64,000 nt of DNA. Source: Candidula unifasciata (Eukaryota > Mollusca > Gastropoda > Stylommatophora > Geomitridae). Within the stretch, counting starts at the first letter, position 1, and each line of letters starts with the position of its first letter. The stretch lies in assembly GCA_905116865.2 (NCBI GenBank), contig CAJHNH020008450.1, positions 684,310-748,309 of the forward strand, in the 5' to 3' direction. Position numbers and translations under genes: made by a program. The notes beneath the pieces were generated by a model. That model was not told the origin of the DNA, searched no databases, and was given only the letters and a program-made list of their open reading frames with translations. This document shows positions 39,501 to 48,500 of this stretch, in pieces.

Positions 39501-42500
39501 ATCAGGGCAGGAAGAGATCTCTAGAATGTGCCCATCTTTTCTCTATTCCTGGAATGCCTCACGACATCAGGGCAGAAAGAGATCTCTGGAACATGCCCTT
39601 CTGTTGGCTTTGTATAAAGTAATTTTTATTGTCTGATATTTTTGCAGTCCATGTTTTGTGTGGTCTACCTCTGGCTCTGTTACTGTTGTATCTGTATAAC
39701 ACTGCTCCTGTGGTGCCCTGTCTGATGCCACCCTTGTTATATGGCCAAACCACTTTATCTGTCATCATCAAGTGCCTTGCCAGCTGGCATAAGCATTCAT
39801 GCATCTCCACAGATCTCGGTCTTCTGTGTTCTGGATCAATTCCACTGATGATTTTCCTCCATGCCACAGTCTTGAGCCATCCACCATCAGCTCTGTTGGT
39901 CTGCCTCTGCCTCTTCTCCCACTGATCTTTCCAGTCATCACAATATTTTTCAGTGCTCCTTTTCTCATCACATGATCAAAGAACATTGTTTGTATCCTTC
40001 TCATTGTTGTATATAAAGTTCTTCTTTCATTAGCCATTTCCAGGCAATCATTGTTGGATATTCTGGCAGTCCAAGGTATTCGCCAACATAAACATATATG
40101 TTATCTATTCTGGCAAGTTTGATAAATGATAAAACTTCAAGATATCACCTAACAATAATCTTGATAAAGCAGATAAAGGCCATCAGACACAATACAGAAC
40201 CAACAAAAAGTGGACCACAAATCTGTCAGTATCAAACACAGACAAGACACATACGTCCTTCACCAACTGCCATCAAACTGTCAAATCAAGGTCAATGGTA
40301 TCATGGGTTCAAAAACTGATCCTAGATGTCAGGTTGACACTGGTCCAGCTACCCCTGTCCATACGTGGGACAGAGATGAAAGGGCAAACAGGTCATCATC
40401 ATCACTGAGTGCCTTGCTGACTGGCATAGGCGCAATCATACTGATTATGAACAGGTACGAAAAAACACTTATTTTCACAAGGTCACAAATTGGGCACACG
40501 AGCCCATCTTACATTTGGCCCTTTCAAACGCCCATTTTTCACAAAGCATTTGTATTTTAACAATAAATCATGTTATGTTCATATAGTAATATGCAAATTA
40601 TGAATACCAAGAGAAAAAAAAAGCCCAGGTAGTAAAATGTTTTGGCACACATGAGCGCACACACACCTACATACATACACACCTACACACACATACATAC
40701 ACACATAGACTCACACATACATACACACATTCATTCACACATACATACATTCAAACACATTCACTCACACATACACACATTCACGCACACAACATATACA
40801 CACACACATACACACAGGGACAAACACGCACACAGACAAGCATTCACGCACCCACACATAGAGACAAAACAGATGTGCGTGCACACACACACACGTATAC
40901 AAACACGCACATACACACATCAACATACACACATAGACACTACACCAACACATAAAGCATAGATGCATAGAGACACACACATATGCACACAGACGCACAC
41001 AGACATACACCTGCACACACAGACACTCATATAAACATGCAGATACACACACAGACATTCACACACGGACACAGAAGGAACAACACATACATACGTGAAC
41101 TGTCGCTCATACATACACTCTAAAATATACAGATACATACACAAATACCCAAACATAGACGACACAAGCAGATGAATTTTTCAGCAAGACGGACATTTGC
41201 TTTATGAAAACTGGTTCAGAGAAACAAATCTTCAACATTATTTAAAGGGGGGGGGGGGGGGGCATAAAGTTCTTAGTTTGTTTGTGTGTTGTTCTTTTGT
41301 CCTACTGTTAATCTCTGAGACTTCACAAAGAGCAGCTATAAGTAGTTTTTTCATCGTCTGCTAGCTGGTGCTTGTTTTAATGTCACCCTGCTTTTCTGTC
41401 GTGGTTCTTTTACTCTCTCCATCCATCTCTTTCTTGGTCAGCCTCTTGTCTTGTAACCTGCAGTTCTCATGTATTACACTCTAACTGCTGGCTGATTTTG
41501 TTCCATTCATGTTCACCGACTGTGAACTTCAACTGGTTGTTTGTCCACTTCTGGACTTTAGTCTTGTTCCAGAACTAGTTTTGCATCTGTTTACAGATCT
41601 ATCTATTTTGTATACAGAAGTTAGTTTCTCACCTCTCAGGTAATTCACCCAAACTTCACAGAAAAATCCCTTAATTAGTTGCCTTGTAGGACATGCTTAT
41701 TAGGGGGCAGTGGTCTATTGCCGCCCCTTCCCCCCCCCCCCTGCTCCCTTGCAAAAAGGAGTCCTGGTATTTAATGGGAAATACAGCATCATATGTCTAA
41801 AACATGAATTCTTCTACAGACAAGTTACTTAAACTACAAATTACTTTTGGTCACATAAATAATTACATGCTAAATAAACTTAAAATAAATATAAACTCTG
41901 AGAACTCAACACTATCTATTCTCAACTTTAACCCTGACGGTTGAACAGGATAGTTTTGAAAAATTACTACAACTACTTGTATCAAAGAAGCAAACAGCGG
42001 TGAATGGAGAGTGAGAAGCAACAACGAAATTCATAATCTGTTTAAATTACCACTAATCAGTGGCATCATGAGAGCTCACAGACTGAAATGGTTGGGGCAT
42101 ATTGAAAGAATATCAGATGACAGAGAAGTAAATACTGTATACATGAGAGAGATGAAGTCGTAGACCACGAGGAAGACCAAGAAGACGAGGGAGAGATAAT
42201 TTCCAGACAGACCTGCAAACACTTGGTGTCACCAACTGGAAAGAGAAGGCCAGCCAGAGAGATGAATGCAGGCAGCTGATATCTGCAGCAACGAAACTCA
42301 AGGGCTCAGAATGCTGAAAAAGAAGAAGACTACCTGTAAAGACAGTACAAATAAGAGATTAAAAGGAGGATGCTTTGAGTGTTGTGTAGATTCCAAACAC
42401 TGGTTAATGACAAACTGTAAAAGAGAATGCCCATCGTGCAGTGACAACACACTGTATGAACATCAGTTAAGGGCAAATTATCTGGAGATGCCAACTCTCT

Positions 42501-45500
42501 AAAAACAACATAACAGCTGATCTTAATTTTTTGGCATCAATTTTAAGAGTAAGAAAAAGCACAGTAATTGTATATAACATTAATTACCCATTTATTAAAG
42601 CAAATTAATTATAAATATAGAAAGCACATAATAGGTTGCAATGGTAGGGAATGCATGAGGTGGGAGAGCTGACGAGAGACTGTGTTTCAGGCAGACTGTG
42701 ATGACTGACATTCTGCAAAGTATCTGCTACATGGTGAGGGTTAGGGAACTAAGAGAGAGAGAGAATGACAGATAAGAGAGAAACCAAACTACACAAAAGA
42801 GTTGGTTGGGTATAGACCAGGAAGCAGAAAGAAGACAGTCTCTCCTCTGGAGTCTTGGGCCGCGCATAGGGCAGAGGTCATAGCTCTCAATGTCTGGTGG
42901 TTTGTTGCCACCTGTTTTAGGTCTTGGATGTTCGTTAGGCCCATGGCTGAGCCTTCTCTGATTGTGGTTCAATGCAGGGTCTCTCTTGGTCTTCCCGTTT
43001 TCTGTTCTCTTCCGGTGTCCATACAAGGGGGAAGTCCTGTCTTATAGATTCTGAGTGCATAACTGATGTAATTCCTGCTGCGCTTTCTTATAAAAATGGA
43101 TACACTGTCTTAGTTGGTCTCTAGTCTTATTTGCGTATTGGATCTGAAATCTGTTCAGTGAAGATTTAGTGAAGAGATCAAATACAGACATACCTACAAT
43201 ACTTAGAGTCACCAAACTGAAAAAAAAGAACAGTCAGAGAGATAAATGGGAGCGGTTGACATCTGCAACATTAAACATAAAGGGTTCAGAAGGTTGAACA
43301 AGAAAGAAGAATGAGAAAGAGGACAAGCAGAAGAAGACGCTACATAAGACATGAAAGTACTTACAAGAGATGGCAAATCTGCAACTTGTGATTTGGGCAC
43401 TAACTTGTATTTTGCCAGCTTTATACTCAAACTGTGTGACGCCTCAGGCGGTAACAGCCGAAATAATGGCATGGCAATTTCCTCATAAAACTTTTCATTG
43501 CCACGGTACAGATTAATTCCAGCAAAGATAGCAATGCCACCATTGACAATGACGGCAGCTTGTCGCAAGCGAACCTATCAATGAAAGAAAACATTTATAA
43601 TTATTTAAATTGTGCACTATTTCTACAAACTTTTATATGTCCCGACTGCTGTCCTTGGAGATTTACGAACCGCTCAACGTATGAACTTTTCAAGAAATGA
43701 ACTAGTCAGGAACAAATTAGGTTCACAAATCGAGGTAGGACTTATGTCAGTGTCTGTGGCTTAGGCACTACAAACGCACTCCATAATGCCGACCAATACT
43801 ACAAAATCTAACAAAACGACTATATAGGATTTGATTTGAGTTGGCTGAGGTCCTCTGCTCCACTGAAACGTAAAAGTCACAAAAACACTATAAAGGAAAA
43901 AATTACAAGTTGCTTAAAACAAAACACATTCCTAGGAAAAATAGAAAAAATAACAATTTCTATGAAAAAAAAAAAACTACAAGTTCCTAAAACAAACACA
44001 CACAAAAAAAAGGAAAAAACATAACAAAAGTAAATTTCCTAAAAAGATAAAAAATAACTAAAAGTTACTTAAAAAAAAAAAAAAGCTACAAAAAGACACG
44101 TTCCTAAAAAATTTAATAATAATAAAAAATACAAGTTCCTAAAAAAAAAAATGCCAGTTCTTAAACCTAGCCAGTTTTACTTCTCATTTGAGACAGACAG
44201 TTACTTCAATCAATATCCCAGAAGAATCAACTTATAACTGAAAAGTTCTGCCTGTCTTTCTAAGTGTGTGTGTGGTCGATAGGGGAAAGGGAATGGATTT
44301 GGGGGTCACTGCTCACTCATCCGTATGAGAAGGGCATGCTTTGTGTATATCTGGTTCTTAAACACCTGAATCACCTTAGTGGGACAAGCTCACTCTACCT
44401 GGTACACAAACATCCAGTGAGGCAACATGTAACTGCAACTCAGATTCGTTTCACTGATCACAGTAAACAGGTCTAACCCTTAACCCACATGTTCTTCCTC
44501 TCCCTACCAACAGCTGCATTCACTGTTAGTTAATTGGCAGATCATCTTTATCCACAAGCGCTCACATCCAATCATCAATATCTTCCTCACCATGTGGCAA
44601 CTGATAACACATTCTGTTCTGGTTTACTATTCTTCTTTGGCTACCTAACATCTTCTAGTTCTGTTTTTACTATTCTTCTTTGGCTACCTAACATCTTTTT
44701 CTTCTTGCGCCCTTTGTCTCCTAATAGAGTTAGGTTAGTTGCATATCCTTTACAGGACGTTGCAGAGCCAACCCAAACAGCCCCTGGCTGTTGTGCGGTT
44801 TTTCTAGGCAAATTTACGTCTAGTAGTTTGCCTTTGCTTTCTGGACGGTCGGCTTTCTTGATACCACTGTCGAAATCAACGCAAGGCGCATGGCCCGCAG
44901 ATGGGATCGAACCCAGCATACCCGGCATTATGAAGCGTTCACATCGACTTAGCCACAGAGCCGATTCCTAACGAGTATAGGCTCTTAATAAATTTATGCT
45001 TAGCCCTTGGTAGATTAGTAGATAAGTTCATGGTAAGTAGGAATTTGCAGCTAAATGGTACTTTATAGACCCCAGCAACAAAGGGTACTTTTTATGTGTG
45101 GGTTCCAGCGACTCTCTGGGGGTGGAGGAGGAAGGGGGAGACATACAGCTCTTAAACAAGCATTTCATAAAAGGTGACCAATTAAAGGACATGCTGACAT
45201 TGGATTTATTGGGCTGATGTCAAAGCCATGCTGTAAACTGCAACATAATGTGCCAACCACCCATGCTGAGGACAAACGCACAAGAAGACCACAGATAATA
45301 GAACTAGCTCTATGTCAGTCTCAAAGAACTTTCTGTCTCACCTTCACTGTACTAAAATACCCTGGAGTCAATGACTGATAACAAGAAAGAATGGAGAGGT
45401 TGCAGACCTACCATACACTGGCATTTCAATGAGGATAAGAAACTTGTATACTAACATGTTATTTTATCACTCAAAGATAAGTGTTCAGTGATACAAGAAA

Positions 45501-48500
45501 AATAAACATCCTGAATATAACCTGCTTAACCAGTATATATAAGCGTGCCAATGACCTGTTTATCCACTGTTGGCCTAATTCCAATCTTTTCCCCCGGAAC
45601 ACATTGTAGGGGTCCATGATATCATTTATACACACATAAAAAAAAATTGTTCAAGTTCAGAATGCGATCCTTTTATCTATTCTAATATCTACAAATTATA
45701 AAATGTTTTTTTAATACAAGTATGAAGTCCGTTAAAAAAAAAAAGGTAAAGTCGGGAGATGTGAACCAGCATCACTGCACATGGTTATAAACCATAAGTG
45801 CTCTGCCACCTGTACAGACAGCTGATAAGAATTGTCCGCCTGTGTCACCATCTGCACTTGACTCTGTAGCTACAGCAACGTTCCTCCATTTACCACAGAG
45901 TGTCAACTCTGGTATCCATTTCCTAGAGGCTGGGTGAACCACGGTAACCGCTCGGTTTCGATCACCGACTGTGGGCTGCAGAGTCACAGCTGGATTTGAA
46001 AGTGAGCCTCTTATCGACTGGGCTAACACGGCCCCTTATGAAGTCCGTGGCAGACCTTACAAAACAGATGACCACATAGGTCTCATCTAACTGTGAACAA
46101 TAATCATAATAGCATCTGGTAGTCCCTGGGGAGTATGGAGATGTGCCGCTGGCTTTGGGAACAGCATCTGCTGTGACTGTAAAGTCTGATGTGGGACTGG
46201 CAGTCTCTGTCACATAGGATACACAGAAAAAGTAGATACTCCCTTGCTGTGTGGCTGATCTTCTCTCCAGTGTCTCCTCTCTATAGCTCACTGCGCTTTG
46301 TTCCTTTCAAAATGCCACAATCCATCCTTCACTTTCTGTCTCTCTAGTAGTTGATCTGCAGCTGATTTTTCCCAAGTCTCTGTGCCTATGTTGGTTTCTA
46401 TCAAGTCATGCTTGCATGTGTCTTTATAAGGTAGCTTTGGCCTCCCTGTAGGTCTATTCCTGGTTTCCAGTTTACCATACAGGAGTTCCTTTGGAATAAG
46501 ACCATCCTCCATGCCGGAGACATGTCCCAGCCAGCACAGACGTCTTTGTGAAGACACATTCGTTAGAGACAAGGTCTCGCCATGATATACCAAGGATGCG
46601 CCTCATACAATACATATGGAAAGCATTCAGTCTCTTTTCCTGATGAACATATAGAGTCCAGGATTCGCTAAAATACAATAGAGTGCTCAAGACATAAGAC
46701 TCACAAACTTTCTTGTTGGTATTATCAGTCAACTTTTTGTTTGACCAGACTCTCTTAGTGAGATTTGACAAGACTGCAGAGGCCTTTCCTATACGTCTAT
46801 TTATCTCCACATCTAGGGAACAATCGCCTGAGATTCGCAAGCCTAGGTACTCATGTACAGTCAACAGCAGAGAATCATAAACACTAATGTTTTGGTGGGT
46901 TTTCAACATTTATTCTCCTCACTTGCGTTTTGTTGAGACTGATGGTAAGCCCAAATTCTTTGCATGCGTTTGCAAAGCGATTGATGAGAATCTACAAATC
47001 ATCCTCTGTGTGTGCCACAATGGCTGCATCATCCACACACAAAAATCTTGTGTGCACCTCCTCTGTAGCCTTGACAGATTAAAAAGATTGCATCTGACCT
47101 CGAAAGGCGATATATTCCTTCGGTGGGGCTGTCCCGAATGCATGCCTCAACTATGCAGTTAAAAAAAAAAGATGCCAAACCGCATGGGAGCCAGAACTCA
47201 TCTTTGCTTTACTCTGTTACAAATATGGAAGGGTGAAGATGATGAATCCTCATATATTATGGTTCCCTGCATATTCTCGTGGAAGGATTTAATTATGCTC
47301 AGTAGTATAGGCAGGCATCCGTATTTATCTTGGATCCTGAACAGATCCTCTCTGCTGACATAAACAAAGGTGAGATCTATGAATGCAAAGACCAGTGGCC
47401 TCCGTTGTTATCTACACTTTTCTTATAGCTGCCTGATGAAGAAGATCATATCTACTGTTAATCTCTGGGTCCTAAACCCACACTGTGATTCTGGGTATAT
47501 GCTGTCCGCTAACATTTGCAACCTCTTCAGTATAACACGAGCAAAGACTCTCAACAGAGAGATGCAGCAATAGTTGTTGCTTTCGCTTCTGTCTCCCTTG
47601 TTCTTATAGACAATTATAATATTGGCATCTCTCATATCCTGAAGCACTTGGCAGATTATCTTGTGCAGCTCAGGAATTAAGCATCCTTTGTGCATTTCAG
47701 GATCTCAGGTGGGACACCATCCTCTCCTGGTACCTTCCCTCAGGGAAATACATCAACTGTTTTGCCAGTTTATGTGATGGAGAGTTCCATGTCTAGTTTG
47801 CCCATGGTTGGCAGGCACTCCATTGCATTTAAGGCTTCTTCGCACTTAGTCAATTCTTATGACATGCTTGTTGGGGAGGCAGTGGGTCTATTCTTGTTTT
47901 ACCTACAAGAGGGCCCCAGAACTCAAAAAGGGTTTACTGTTGAATTAGTGAGATCAGTGGTTGTTACTGGACACCATTTTAAGGATAATTAAAAAAATGA
48001 TACACCCACTGTCCCTTAACAGGCATGTTGTCAAAGTGTTGAGACGAGATGCACAGATATAATATGCTAGCTGTAAACCACAATAAAACAGACCAACAGC
48101 CTTTTTAAAGGAGAATACCCCTCAAGGCTGGGTCGACCTAGAAGCACAAGTTTTTTTTTTCAAGTTAGGCTCCTTTCAGATTGGAACCTATGATCTTCTG
48201 ATTCGTGGGCGGGTGTCTAGCTACTACACCATGACAGCTCCCACAAAGAACAAAAACTTCTACTTTCGCTATCCACTGGTGTACAAGAGCACGTGTGCTG
48301 GCTAGTGCAAGCCTGTGTGCTGCTGATGTCGTCACCTATCTTTCCCTTCTTGGTCTTACTCATCAAAATAGAGCAAACAGTATTAACTCTTTCAGGCCCA
48401 TCCTCACTGATTAATTTTTAGAGAGTTGAGTGGACTCAGTTTGGAAACCAAAGGCAAAAAAAGGGTTAGCTATAAAAAACATGCAAAATACACGTACTGG

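Noticed and set aside
40642..41165. His/Thr-rich or Cys/Val-rich small proteins
   Set aside because: These are frames through CA-rich simple sequence.
44900..44975. Functional tRNA gene
   Set aside because: Box A and B are present, but no cloverleaf with paired acceptor stem is apparent and the sequence continues as a repeated SINE body.
46472..46909. 145-codon minus-strand frame as a host gene
   Set aside because: It is the post-RT region of a frameshifted LINE ORF2, continuous with RT fragments on the same strand.
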